DNA of 64,000 nucleotides. It comes from Udeniomyces pyricola (taxonomy: Eukaryota > Basidiomycota > Tremellomycetes > Cystofilobasidiales > Mrakiaceae). The DNA lies in contig BCIK01000003.1 in assembly GCA_039545295.1 (NCBI GenBank), positions 496,001 to 560,000 of the forward strand, read 5' to 3'. The position numbers and the translations under genes were made by a program. The notes beneath the pieces are model-generated. The model saw only the letters and a list, made by a program, of their open reading frames with translations, did not search any database and was not told where the DNA came from. Each line of letters opens with the position of its first letter. Positions within the stretch are counted from its first letter, which is position 1. Positions 52,733 through 64,000 of this stretch are shown here, piece after piece.

Positions 52733-55700
52733 TTAGAAGCGCGCAGGCAATTCGTCGTACGAAGGCTGGAACTGCTTGGCTTTGATGGTCTTGAGAAGCT
52801 CAGCATCCGAGACGTCGCGGTACTTGACAGTCCTATCCACGCCGTCACGCTGGGCACCTCGCATAACTCGAAGAGCAATACTGGCTCTGAATGACAGAAG
52901 ATGGACAGGGGAAGATGGATCACAGACGACGTTAGTCCAGCACGACTGAACACACATAGATATAGCTTAGATCATAGGTAAAGAAACTTACGAAATCTCT
53001 TGGAGTCGTGCCAGTCGAGGGTACAGCAGACCGGCAGCGATTTCCTCCTCGTTCAAAGATTCAGCAAGGGCCAGCGAAGTCTGATCAGAACGGAAAACGA
53101 AATCAAATTGAAGAGTAAGCACAAGTGTCACCCCTATGTTGACTAAAGCGTCACAAGGGCTTTACATACCTCTTCAAGCATGTGATCAGTAACTTGTGTG
53201 GCACCCGACAGGAGAGCTCCGAGACCCTATAAACACCACGCGAGACGATATTAGAGTAAGCCAAGACTGATGCATGTGACAAACCTAGGCACGAGTCGAA
53301 AAGCGCTTTTGACACGTACGATGTGAGGGAAGACATAGAAGTTGTTCGATTGTTGGGGCTCCTGTCGCTTGCCGTTGCAATCCGTCATGATGGGGAAAGG
53401 CGACCCAGCCCCGAAAATGACGGCACCCTTGGTCCAATTTGAGGCCTGCTCGAACGAACACTCTGACTTGCTCGTCGGGTTAGAGAGAGGCATGATGATG
53501 GGCTAGAGAGGGGCCACCAGAGAATGAGCGACAAAGATGGGAGCGAAACGGCGAAGCGAAAGTGAGCAGAACGCGGTAAGCCATCTATCCAGCATAAACG
53601 GAACTCGGAGAAAGGTCAGACGCATGCTATGCTTACTCGAGGGTTGAGCTCAGCCATCTTTTCAACGACATCTTGAGAGAAGGCTCCGTACGTGGTCGAA
53701 AGACCGATAAGAGCCGTCGGCTTGACATACTCGACAACCTGCGCAAGAGACTTGAATTGCTTGCCCTCGTTGTCGTCTCGAGCAAAGAACACCTTGTGCT
53801 CGGCGAGCTTGTCTCCTCGGTCGAGGGTGACGAGTCCCTATGAAAAGAATGGATATGGAAAGCTGAGGGGTCAGATTGTCTGTACGGCCCGAGAAAGAAT
53901 TTGCTGTCGAGCTCTAATCGTGACATACCTTGGTATCGACCAGCCAGAATCGCTTCTTCGCTTCCTCCTCTGAGACGCCGTTGATCTTGAAGAACGAAAG
54001 AAGTTGCTTGGCAACACCGACGGCAGCCGAACCAGCTCCAAGGAACACTGCGTTGACAGGGTGGCAATTGCAATAGCGATGAGTTTGATGTTGACAAGAC
54101 GTCGTTCCGGTCCATTGTCAACTCCGTGTTGATTGATTTCGATCATAGCCACTCACCAATCTTTTGGTCGGCCAAGGGGAGTCCCGAAGCTTTGGAAGCC
54201 TGGACGGCGGCCTGCGATTGCGAAAGCGACCTACCAAGTTCAGTATTCAAACCTGAACTACCCTCCAAAAGATGGTATACAAGCACGTACGTTGATGAAG
54301 CCACTCAGGATGACACAGCCAGTGCCTGCGAAACATAAGGGTACGACAGATGTGAGCACTCGCGATTCATCGGTTGACGGATGACTATCGGCATACGTAC
54401 CTTGAATATCATCGTTGAACATGGGGAACTTGTGCCTGTATCGCTCGAGGTAGTGGAAGGCCTGTCCACGAAAGATGTTCGAGACAAATCAACAACTGCT
54501 CGTCATGTATAGCCAATTTCTGGGAGAATGATCGAATGCAACTCACAGCTTCGCTAGAAAAGTCCTCGAATTCTGATCGGAAGCAAGCGGAAGAGGGATG
54601 CAGAGCGTTAGATTGATCACAACTACGCTTGTCAAGAAAGTAGATCAAAGCCGATGTCTGACTCACGGACAACGACTTTGGGGAAAACCTCGGCCATAGC
54701 ATCCATGAACTCGTCGACGAACGACGTCACCTCGCTGAGGGGGCGTCGCTTTTCCTTGAGTCCGAGATACAGAGGGTCCTTAAGAAGAGCCTCGTTATCT
54801 GTGCCCATATCAAGGACGATGGGAAGAGTAGATTCGGGCCTGATTCCAGCTCCGGCGACATAGAGGGACAACTTTCCAACGGTGATGGGGTGGCCGTTGA
54901 TTCCAAGGTCACCAAGACCAAGAATTCGGGAACCGTCGGTAACTGATGCGGAAGGTACGATATCAATCAGTCTAACCGTTCACAAGCAACGTCAAAGTAA
55001 GGGCAACGAGAAGAGACGCACCGACAGAGATCCTGGCTTGATCACGTAGAGGCCAGTTGAGCAGAGCCTCTCGGATCGAGCCTCGATCGGCAAGAGAGAT
55101 GTAAAGTCCCTCGGGTCGTCGATCTGCCACAGCAGGATGTACAAACGATTGGGTCAGGTCTCATAAAACGGAGGACATTGAAGTGTGTAGAAAGGACTTA
55201 CAAATTTGAGAATATTTCTCGCAGGCCTCGCCAACGGTTGGCGTGTAAAGAATAGGGACCAAGTCAAAGAGGTTGTCCCTAACCAAGGCAAAAAACAGGC
55301 GCGCATTGGTCTGCCTGATGTGCGAAAGATAGATGTATTTTCCTAGCGGGGTGTCCTTGGTTGAAAGCTGTTGATAGAATGTGAAGCATTGTCAGCTTAC
55401 CACCAGCTGATCGGTATGAGTCAGAGATCATGGCGGGAAACTCACTTGGAGGAGAGCTCGTTGACACTGCTGCGCCAGGGTCTCCTGCGTGTGAGGAAGC
55501 AGGCCTCGGAGGTTGTGCGCTGAACGTGCGCTCTGAGAGAAGCCAAGATCTGAGATAGAAGATAGTTTCAGTCAGCATCAATCTTCCTTGAAGACAAAGT
55601 GATCCGAGGCAAGATCACAATCACATGGAAAGGCATCCGTTGTCCATCAGGTTGCCTTTTGCCGCCGCCGCCCTCGCCCAGTCGACGGTAGACTGGTAGA

Positions 55701-56419
55701 GCAGGTCGTTCGCCATCGTCACACATCAAGCACATCCCAGGGATATCGGGCAATATCGGGCAACTGCTGGCCCGAATGTGAAGGAGATTGTCTTACCTTG
55801 GTTGAAGAAACGATCCTGAATGGCAGCGAGACCACCTGCCGACAGCGTGCGAGTCGGAGAGGGTGGGGCGAGGGTGGCGTTGGTGTTTGAAGAGGTGGAA
55901 GTGGACAACATGTTGGTTGAGGCGATGGTGGATGAAGAGGCAGGTGATAGAGAATCAGGCGAGTCGGTCGTGGTTGCTTTGTGAAAAGAAGAGAGATGGA
56001 GAGAGAGAGAAAAGAGGAAAGAGGGAAGAGCAATTATCAGCTCAGGACCAAATAAACGCGGACCCACTTTCCGCACTTCCTTTGCATTCTTCGGCTCAAG
56101 TCGGTCTTACGACCAAGTAGGGAAGGAGTTTCATCGGTTCCCGGCCCTGACTGCCGCAACTCTTCTTGATCGCGCTGACCCGAGGATATTCATGTGTAAT
56201 CATAGGTCAAACAGAGACTACCAGCTACCAGCCTTACTCACCGAAACATCGTACATGAGACGTCTGCCACTCGGGCGTCTTCCGCCCGCTGAGCTGCAGC
56301 TGCTGGCAAGCAGAAGAGCGCCATGAAATTGCTGGCGTCATCGCGGCAATTCGAGTCGTCGGCATATTCAAGGCTGGCGCCGTCGCAGATCGGAATTTGG
56401 ATTGAGTACCACGCAACAT
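52733..56419 (-). CDS. malic enzyme, probably mitochondrial
   Basis: Sixteen exons (56419-56242, 55976-55797, 55549-55446, 55367-55202, 55123-55022, 54942-54667, 54572-54547, 54461-54401, 54325-54291, 54211-54157, 54047-53929, 53837-53637, 53502-53320, 53226-53170, 53080-52992, 52886-52733) give 661 residues. The first 40 or so are rich in Arg, Ser and Ala without acids, fitting a mitochondrial presequence. Family motifs: NLRGLLP, YTPTVGEAC (catalytic Tyr about 195), GDLGINGHPITVGKLSLY, the metal-binding EDFSS and NDDIQGT, and the nucleotide-binding GAGSAAVG. It converts malate to pyruvate and CO2 with reduction of NAD(P); cofactor choice cannot be read safely. Exons 7 and 9 are only 26 and 35 nt. 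It follows a gluconeogenesis-type regulator on the same strand. Confidence 0.95.
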
Positions 56420-56903
56420 GGTGGAAGATGAGGAGGGAGGGTTACGTCAAGTACGTAGCGTCAGACTGGAAGATGGCTGAAGGTTGACTGTAGAATGTGA
56501 AGTGGTTTACGCGACGTTGTGCGAAGAAGAAAGACCAATGAGGCCGATGGACGAGCCTCTGAGCTCTGGGGACGAAGACGGAGGTCCGTCTCGAGCAGTC
56601 TCGTTTAGCCCTGGTGAGTCATAATAGCACATAGCGGCTATATATGATTGGTTGACACAGTCGACGACACATCTATTGGTCACATCATTTTCTTCTGTCC
56701 GAAACGCCATGATGTTCAAAAGCGTAGTTTACAACATGTATATCACGCAAGGGCTGAGATTTCAGCGAAGACCAACAGTGCCCCAAAAGTGTTGATCTGG
56801 CTTGTCTCTTTCTTCCACCAAAATCCTTTATTACACCGCTCCTTTCTGTTCGGCCGATGATCCTCCAAACACCCCCTTACAGACGTCCACTACCCTACTC
56901 TCC
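56420..56903. promoter_or_regulatory. malic enzyme promoter and regulator 3' region
   Basis: About 480 bases between the malic enzyme start and the regulator stop, both minus strand. I found no CCG-N7-CCG element here by eye. Confidence 0.5.
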
Positions 56904-59900
56904 TCACTGAATCTGAATAAAGCCCCCAGAGATGGCGACAGGAATTGACCAATCGTCCCGGATGACGGTGAATGAAAAGCAACACGATAATTCTCTTCCC
57001 CGGCGCGACGACCGTTTCTGCCGGGACGATGTTGAGCGTAGATGAGCAGGTGCAGAGAGGGTGCACGTCGTCAGAACAGCTTTGCGGGTTGCACTACAGC
57101 GGAGATAGAGCAGGTCGGTAGAACGTCAGTAAATGAGGTGTCAACGCCCTCTAACGAAAGTTGAGAGTAAAGGAACGATGAGGACAAACGCACTCAAAAC
57201 CGACTAGGGATTGATGATTTGCATATGTGTTGTTTTTGGGTCAGCTATTGATGTAACCGAGTAGCACCTATCACAATAACACCAGACTTACTCTGGCAAT
57301 ATTGCTGTAAGATCACGAAACCAAACTCAAGTTAGAGATCAGCGAATCAGTGCGTCAAAACCAAGATAAATGAATACAGACGCTCACCTCCCAAAAGTTG
57401 ACAGCCGATTCTTCCGTCATGAGCTCATATATCCCGATCTGGCCGTCCTTGAGGTATTTGGGGTCAATCCCAAGCATGTTGGCGAACCTGATGTTTACAA
57501 AATCAAGCTTATCAGCATCATGTAAATTTAACCCTATCAGGTAAACTCGGTAACTTACTCGACATTGGCGGTAAAGATCTGGCCCGTGCGTCGCCAGACA
57601 CAACTTGGCGTCTTGATCGAGATGAAGATACGGTCGTACTGCAGCAGGATCTGGTAGAGACGTTTCGGTAATCACATAAATAAGCGACCGGTCGCGTCAC
57701 GGAGATGAGAGAAGAAGCGATAGAGGGCGACGGACTCGTTGGAAGCTTTCTTCAACCATGAGCTTTTCCTCTGGCTCCATGTCCGCCAGGATCTTGCGTA
57801 CTGCTGGCCGAAAGATATTGAGAGGTGCCTGAATACGAGCCTTAGACTCTTCCGAGACACTGTCGAGTAAAGCATGGCGTGATCCCCAACACTGGGGTGT
57901 TAGCATGAGATTCGACTACAGGTCAAAAAGGTGGCGAGTTTGCAAGAGGACACACTTCTCGTCCATCCAATCTATGAGATGAGTCCAGCCCTTTTCCCAA
58001 TCCCANCCCATCCCCGCCTGCGCAAGTTGACTGCTTTCAAACTTGGCGAGCAGAATCTGATGAAGCGCTTCATGAGGTGGCTGAGCCGGCGGGGGATGAA
58101 GCTGGGGAACGGATTTAGTGTGAGAGAAGAAATGCTGCTGCGGTGGCGGCGGTGGCACAGAGAGTGACATCGATTGCTGAGGCGGCTGGCGAGGCTGAGT
58201 CGGCGATACAATCGGAGCAGGTCGCTGATGGGAGTCCTGCGCAAGAGAGTACGCGTGCGGATGGGATTGAGTTCCAACTTGAGATGCGAAGCTTGAAGAC
58301 TGGGAAGGGTCGAGCTCGGTCGCAGGGAACAACGTGCTTGCATCAAATTCGTCCTCGGCGTTTTGATGCGATGAGGAGACGAAGTCGTGAGGCAGCGGGC
58401 GGAGTTGGTGCTGGTGGAAGTCAAGCGCAGGATCGGTTGCAAGCGACGGTACTGGCGGTGGATGTGTAAAAGAGGAGTACCCCGCTTTCATGATACTCCT
58501 ATCAGATCCGAGCGATTTTTCCTTGCCTTTGTCCAGCTTGGGCGATGCGACTCTTGATGGAAGCCGGCTACCGGGATTGCGAAGCCTATGCTGCTCAAGT
58601 AGGGCAGCGATCTGAGCGTGTCGAGCTTCAAGACTACTCGATCCAGGACCGTTAGATTCCGCAGGGGAATGAATGGCAGAGAACAGGTTATGAGAGTCAA
58701 GAGGAATACCAGAAAGGAAACTTGGAAGGCCCGGGTATGATGAGGGTGAGGAAGGCAGCGTAGCGAGGACATTTGGTGCCGACATGGAATCCAGAAATTC
58801 GCTAAGATCAGAAGCAACGCTCAAGGTCAGCTTGATAGCCCTTAGATGAAGAGAGGGACCCAAATCGGATCAACTCACGAGAGACTGTTCCACTCCCCAT
58901 CTCCAAACTCGCTTTGCAGTGCGTAGTCATGGACAAGCTCCCTACCCGGGTCCACGCCCCGCTCCACTTCGCCTGTTTCTGGACTTCCCCGATCCATACC
59001 TTGAGCATTGTGACCATTATGTGGGGGGCTCGTCCATAGCCGCGGGCTGGTGATAGGCGTCGTTTCAAGCGGTGTTGGGGCGAGCGCTTGCGGCCGCAAT
59101 GACGTCGAAGTGTACAGGCGAGAAGGCCCTCCAGACAATTGTGACGTATGAGAGTTGAACAGCTGAGTGCTTGAAAATGAAGACTGAGATGGGAGACGAT
59201 CGAGATTAGTGGATGGACGAAGCTGTTCAGACGTCGTCTCCGTGGAACTGACGCGGAAAGGCGGGTGCTGCTGGGATGTTCGGCGACTCGATGAAGGTGG
59301 AAAGATAGTGTGTTGGGGTACTGATGTCGAAGCTGAAGGCATTGGGTCAACCGGCGGAGACATGTTCTGGGAAGAAGAGGAAGTGGCAACCTCAACGGAA
59401 CCCGGAGGCGATGGTCTTCGTTGCGATGTCGAAGAGCGGCGCTTACGCGGCTTTGGTCGGTTCGGAGGGTACATGTCCGAACCAGACGCTGCAGAAGGCT
59501 CGATAGGAAGTTGAAGTGAATCATGTGGATGAGAAGATGGATCCGGAGGTGGGATAGCTGAGAGTGACGAGGATGCTATTGAGTCTGTGGATGAACCTGA
59601 CTTGGCTGCAGGCTCTCCGTCGGTACACATGTGACCAATGCCCCGCTTGATGCATCTCACACACGGCCGTTCGTCTGTGCATACCTGTGGATGGTTTACG
59701 GACGGAGCAGACAACCAAGAATGCAAGCATGACAGGAGCAATCCCGAGAGATTGGTAAGCCAATCGCGATGCGTCGATGACAAAGGCGACGAGGAGGTCA
59801 TCTAGCAGGAACGGACCATGTGAGAGCGACGGCAATACAAGCAGGCGACGGAGACTTTCTTCTTCTTCTTCTCGACCGAGCCCTCATCTTCTCGGGCTGT

Positions 59901-59909
59901 ACGCTTCAT
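56904..59909 (-). CDS. Zn2Cys6 and PAS transcription regulator, ERT1/AcuK/GSM1 type
   Basis: Nine exons (59909-59817, 59684-58879, 58801-57952, 57915-57736, 57650-57559, 57487-57388, 57304-57292, 57203-57194, 57093-56904) give about 777 residues. The zinc cluster spans exons 1-2, with Cys at about 23, 26, 33, 39, 42 and 51 in the family pattern CLYCRRSHMVC / RPCVRCIKRGIGHMC. A long Ser/Pro-rich middle is followed by a PAS domain (CVWRRTGQIFTANVEFANML to NFWEQYCQIGFD) and the family ending ELSCCFSFTVIRDDWSIP. Relatives activate gluconeogenesis and use of non-fermentable carbon. Exons 7 and 8 are 13 and 10 nt. Introns 1 and 4 use GTCCGT. The exon 3/4 junction is uncertain: intron 3 is 36 nt with the listed acceptor, or 60 nt with exon 4 starting at 57891. 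One base is N (58006). Confidence 0.87.
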
Positions 59910-60955
59910 TATAGGGATCCGACGAATGCAGGGGCCAGGAAAGAAGAGCAAAGGGGTGGCCGAATGGAGAGAAAGCAGACTCAAAGAATAAGGCGAGAAC
60001 GTCGCTGAACCGAGTTTGAGAGAGTCTCAGTGCTCAAGCGTGGGGCTTCGGTCGTCCTGGCGGCAGTACTTGGAGAGATTGCCCAATAGGCGAGTCGAGA
60101 TGTGTGCCGATATGGGTTGACCTAGGATAGTTCTGCAGACTGTGCGGAGCCGGAACAAAGTGATGGTAGATATGGAAGTGGCTGGGATGATCTGGAACAC
60201 CATGCACCAAGGGAGACGCGTTACAAGCCGGGCGAAGTCGGAAGAAGCCTTTGAGATTCAACAGAGGCCAGATTCGATTCGAATATACGCATCGGTCCCG
60301 AGCTGCTGGTAATGTCGCTAATGGTCGAGATGGATATTCCCGATGATCTGCGCGTATACATACGTATTACGTGCCTACTGCAGATCAGATCGAATCAGAT
60401 GTGCATGATATGTCGGTATCATACATATGATATATATGCTTTGAGGTTTTTTTTTTCTCTCGTTTTTCTTTCTGGTTTCGAGCTATCTGTTTGCGTGCTC
60501 AGCTTGCAAAAACTGTGGAATACTCAAAGACACATATTGATCATCGGTCTTGATCGACCAGTCTGGTAATTGCAGGCAATTGGTCTTGAAGAAAAAGAAG
60601 GTCAAGAGGAAACCGATATAGGTCAAGTATATTTTGCCAGTCAATGCCAGTAGCACGCGTAATCTGGTCTCGTAGCTGGAATACACAGAGGGAAAAGTGA
60701 AATGCAAAAATACACGTGAATATGGTATATATCATGCGATATCATGATCCGGTAATGGTCCGACCGGCATCCCGATCTCGCACTTGGTTCATCCTGCATC
60801 CCGGCCTCAACCGGCCCACATGGCGATCCATTAGACGGCTGTTGGGCGTTGGCTTTCCCGTCCTGACTTCCACCTTTTTATTTTAGCCCCTCTCGTCATC
60901 GTCACCCTCCTCACTCCAATATCCATCCTCCTCGTCCATTTAACACTGACCCAAA
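59910..60955. promoter_or_regulatory. divergent promoter, regulator / acyl-CoA dehydrogenase
   Basis: About 1,050 bases separate the two start codons. No further gene is supported. It contains a CCG-N7-CCG element listed separately. Confidence 0.6.
60801..60813 (+). promoter_or_regulatory. candidate zinc-cluster binding site CCG-N7-CCG
   Basis: CCG, seven bases, CCG lies 143 bases before the ATG of the acyl-CoA dehydrogenase gene. This spacing is what is reported for the Aspergillus AcuK/AcuM regulators, and a related regulator is encoded next door. About one such site per 2 kb is expected by chance, so this is weak evidence. Confidence 0.3.
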
Positions 60956-63763
60956 ATGATCCGAACTTGTTTTGCACGCACCAACGCTGTCGCCATCGTG
61001 CCTCGAAGGTCGCTCTCCGCTTCCTCTTCCCGTCTCTCCCCAAGCATCGGACGTGCGTCCCTCTGTCTACTCGGTGCTTCGGCCACCGCTATGTGCCTGA
61101 CCGTATCCTTTGATACAAGAAGATAAATGGCTTACAAGTCTGTCGCTTACTGTCCGGATACAGCTTCCTTCCAGTTGAACGAGGACCAACAAGGCATTCA
61201 AGGTAAGTCGCGATCTGTGTTGTGATGGCTCTGCACTCTCGGCGCATGATCAAGCTTGACCCTTCTGTGCTAAAGTCCACTCTGATCATCATCTACTTGA
61301 CATCTATGCCCTATGCACCGACCTCAGACCTTGCCCGCAAGTTTGGACGCGAGTCTGTTGCGCCCATGGCGGCTGAGCTCGACCGGACCACGGTGGGTAG
61401 CTTCTCTCCTCAGGGACTATGTAGCTGGGACCGTCCGATCTCCGTTCTGATTGCGTTATACTCGATAAACCTCACGTCTCTTATGTCGGCAATCTTATTC
61501 CACCAGAAATATCCTTGGAAACTGATGCGAGAAGCTCATGATCTTGGTTTGCTTAACACTCACATCCCAGAGGAGTACGGTAAGACCACCGTTCTGCCTG
61601 GAGAAATACCTGTGTTCGCAGCTTCAACTAGCTAACGAGATCGATCCATACAGGCGGCCCTGGGTTGGGACTGATGGAGTGTGCTCTTATCAGTGAGGAG
61701 GTTGCTTGGGGATGCACTGGGGTTCAGACGGTCAGTGTACTTCGCTCGCTGGAATGGGAAACGACCGGTTACTTGGCCTTGACAACTGACACACACTTCC
61801 TCGGCATCCATCCATTCTGCTGCCGTATAGGCCATGGAAGCGAATGGACTAGCCATCGCACCCGTTCTCGTATCTGGATCACATGAGCTTAAGCTCAAAT
61901 ACCTTGAACCGATGACAAGGCAGCTCAAGGAAGGAGAGAAACCCATAATTGCATCATACTGGTGAGTGCCTGATATCGGATATCCCTTCATCTGGATATT
62001 TGTTTATCTTTCGCGGATGCTGGTTGATGCTGATAAAGATGCTTGAGTTAGTGTGACCGAGCCAGGAGCTGGATCGGACGTTGCTGGTATCAGAACCAAG
62101 GCTGAAAAGGTTGACGGAGGATGGAGGCTCAATGGATCAAAGATGTATGTGCGCTGTTTGATTATTTTGCTTTGATTGTTTATTTCATCTTCATGAAGAT
62201 GAATTCAATGAGGACTCATCATGCTCTTCTGCTCTCCATATGTTGCGTCTCCTCATGGTCGCCCATCGTACTTGTTATCCTTCGTGAACAGGTGGATCAC
62301 CAACGGAGGTGCGGCTTCATGGTTCTTTGTCTTGGCCAAGACTGACACAAGTGTCACGCCTACCAAAGGCATGAGTGGCTTTATTGTCGAAGCAAAATCA
62401 GAAGGTGTTGAGATTGGCAAGAAAGAGCTCAACATGGGTTCGTACCTTTTCGTGCTTCTGCCCAATGCCCTAGCTCGAGATGTAAACATAGTGCTCATCC
62501 GCCTGTCCAAACTCGTTTTTCTGTCTGGATAAATCGTACAGGCCAGAAATGCTCGGATACGCGTATGGTTTCATTCACGGACGTTTTCATTCCAGAGGAA
62601 AACGTATGTTTGATGCAAACAAAAGGAGCCGCTCACTGTATGACAGACCGTCATTGATTGGAGAACTATGGCTTGATCCGTCCGATGCAGATTCTCGGCG
62701 TACCCGGGCAAGGATTCAAGACGGCGATGGGTGCATTCGACATCACCAGGCCGCTGGTTGCTGGTTAGCTATTTCTCATCTCCGTCTTGATTGCTCCGTC
62801 AACCGATTCATACTAAACTCATGGTATCTTGACCTAACGTACCAGCTGCCGCTGTGGGATTGGCCCAAAGAGCGCTGGAAGAGGCAACCAAGTACGCTCA
62901 AACCCGGAAGGTCCGTTGGCGTTGTTATTGCTTGACCTTCGCTTGCATATTCCAATCATCTGACTCATCAGTGACAACACACGCCTTACAGACTATGGGG
63001 AAGCCCATCATTGAACATCAGGCTATTTCGTTCATGCTGGCCGACATGGCAATGGTATGTTGTTCCCAAAAAGGCTCAAAGAAAAAAAAAACCACCTACA
63101 AGACACTTAGTAGTTTTTGAAAATCACAACGCACCTGTTCTGACGAACATCATGGCTTGTTTCCTCCATTGCCTCTGCAATCTTTAGGCAGTTGAAGCGT
63201 CCCGAAACCTTGTCTGGAAAGCAGCTTGGACCAAGGATAGTGGAGGTCGAAACAGTCAGTCAAGACTACACCATGACGTTTGCGTCTCGCTATGGCTTGG
63301 GTTACAGCGATAGCTGATGACGTCACTTCCTGTCCTTCTCCGCAGCTTTTTACTCCTCGATGGCTAAAGCGATGGCTTCCAAAGCCGCCGTCGACAACGC
63401 CAACAGCGCGGTTCAGATTTACGGAGGTGCAGGGTTCAACAACGATTACCCTGTTGAGAAGCTTTACGTACGTTGACCTAGGTCACGCGCTGTCAGCAAG
63501 GCAATGATGTGCTTCGAGGCGCTGATCACTGTTACATTTGGTGCTGCTCATAGCGGGACGCCAAGATTTTCGAGCTCTACGAGGGAACTTCACAAATCCA
63601 GAGGAGTGAGTTTGCCAGTCGATTTGATTCAGGGCTGTCGCGAAAGAGAGTCCATTTTCAGATCTCGGGTTCTGATTCTGATCCTGATCGGTCGACTGAT
63701 TGATCCAAATCCGATTTGACAGTGATTATCTCGAGACAACTCCCGAGTCTCTACCCTGCTTGA
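60956..63763 (+). CDS. medium-chain acyl-CoA dehydrogenase, mitochondrial
   Basis: Sixteen exons (60956-61052, 61164-61202, 61328-61392, 61508-61580, 61654-61730, 61831-61961, 62052-62144, 62292-62437, 62542-62603, 62691-62763, 62846-62910, 62992-63054, 63188-63254, 63346-63467, 63554-63605, 63723-63763) give 421 residues, the usual MCAD length. An Arg/Ser-rich presequence comes first. FAD-binding signatures [14 protein letters not shown] and [13 protein letters not shown] are intact, as are [14 protein letters not shown] and the catalytic Glu of YEGTSQIQR (about 401). It performs the first step of mitochondrial beta-oxidation, passing electrons to ETF. Its donors include GTTCGT (intron 8), GTCCGT (intron 11) and GTCAGT (introns 5 and 13). 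It is divergent from the zinc-cluster regulator. Confidence 0.95.
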
Positions 63764-64000
63764 TCGTTCTGCCTCACATGATTGCGCGTACTTGGCTCCT
63801 CCATGTTCTTCTATGACCAAGGAGAACATAGTTTGCTTGGTTGCGGTTCCCCCTTGTTATGTCCTCTTTGCTCCAAGATCAATGTTTTTATGCTTACTCA
63901 CCGAGAATGGATTCACGCTGTGACGTACACCAGATTCTCATCAGCGCATTGCTGAATTAGCGAAAACGATCCCACAAAAAATTCTGTGACTGGACGACGA

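Noticed and set aside
55553..55796. Possible extra malic enzyme exon with a Gly-rich VYRRLGEGGG segment
   Set aside because: Exon 2 joins exon 3 directly in phase and gives the family sequence; inserting the segment breaks the pattern.

Overview
This window is nuclear DNA from an intron-dense fungus, most likely a basidiomycete of Tremellomycete type. That placement is an inference from gene style: short GT-AG introns in every complete gene, very small exons, frequent CGA arginine codons, and protein variants that look basidiomycetous. I see no bacterial, viral, transposon, CRISPR, rRNA or convincing tRNA sequence. The DNA carries many homopolymer tracts, AT/CA microsatellites and a few N positions where the read was ambiguous.

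I rebuilt 16 complete protein genes by splicing (about 149 introns) and one partial gene at the left edge. Almost every boundary was checked by three tests: a GT...AG pair, continuity of reading phase, and continuity of a recognisable protein family. Left to right: partial disordered protein (-, 1-522); coiled-coil protein (-, 2637-4691); mitochondrial ribosomal protein bL33m (+, 5391-5958); GDT1/TMEM165-type transporter (-, 6544-8247); beta-MPP/core 1 peptidase (+, 8757-11786); chromodomain protein (-, 12965-17502); FHA splicing factor PML1/SNIP1 (+, 17860-19467); MFS anion:cation symporter (-, 20442-23231); MscS channel with an EF-hand (-, 24980-29878); membrane-anchored GH18 chitinase (+, 30188-32459); centractin ARP1 (-, 33302-35882); UPF2 (+, 36279-42170); divergent MYST acetyltransferase (+, 42865-46416); CAMK-like kinase (-, 47037-51906); mitochondrial malic enzyme (-, 52733-56419); ERT1/AcuK-like zinc-cluster PAS regulator (-, 56904-59909); medium-chain acyl-CoA dehydrogenase (+, 60956-63763).

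Most genes are housekeeping and unrelated neighbours. The right end may be a functional group: a gluconeogenesis-type regulator lies between malic enzyme and a fatty-acid oxidation enzyme, sharing a divergent promoter with the latter. The left-centre has several mitochondrial genes (bL33m, MPP).

I found no clearly new multi-gene system. The most interesting signals are in gene structure and catalytic residues: a 4-nt exon in the MYST gene, other exons of 10-20 nt, a recurring unusual 5' splice-site class (GTCCGT/GTTCGT), one GC-AG intron, and a MYST protein that has lost the usual active-site cysteine and the first glycine of its acetyl-CoA motif. The stretches 523-2636 and 23232-24979 remain unexplained.
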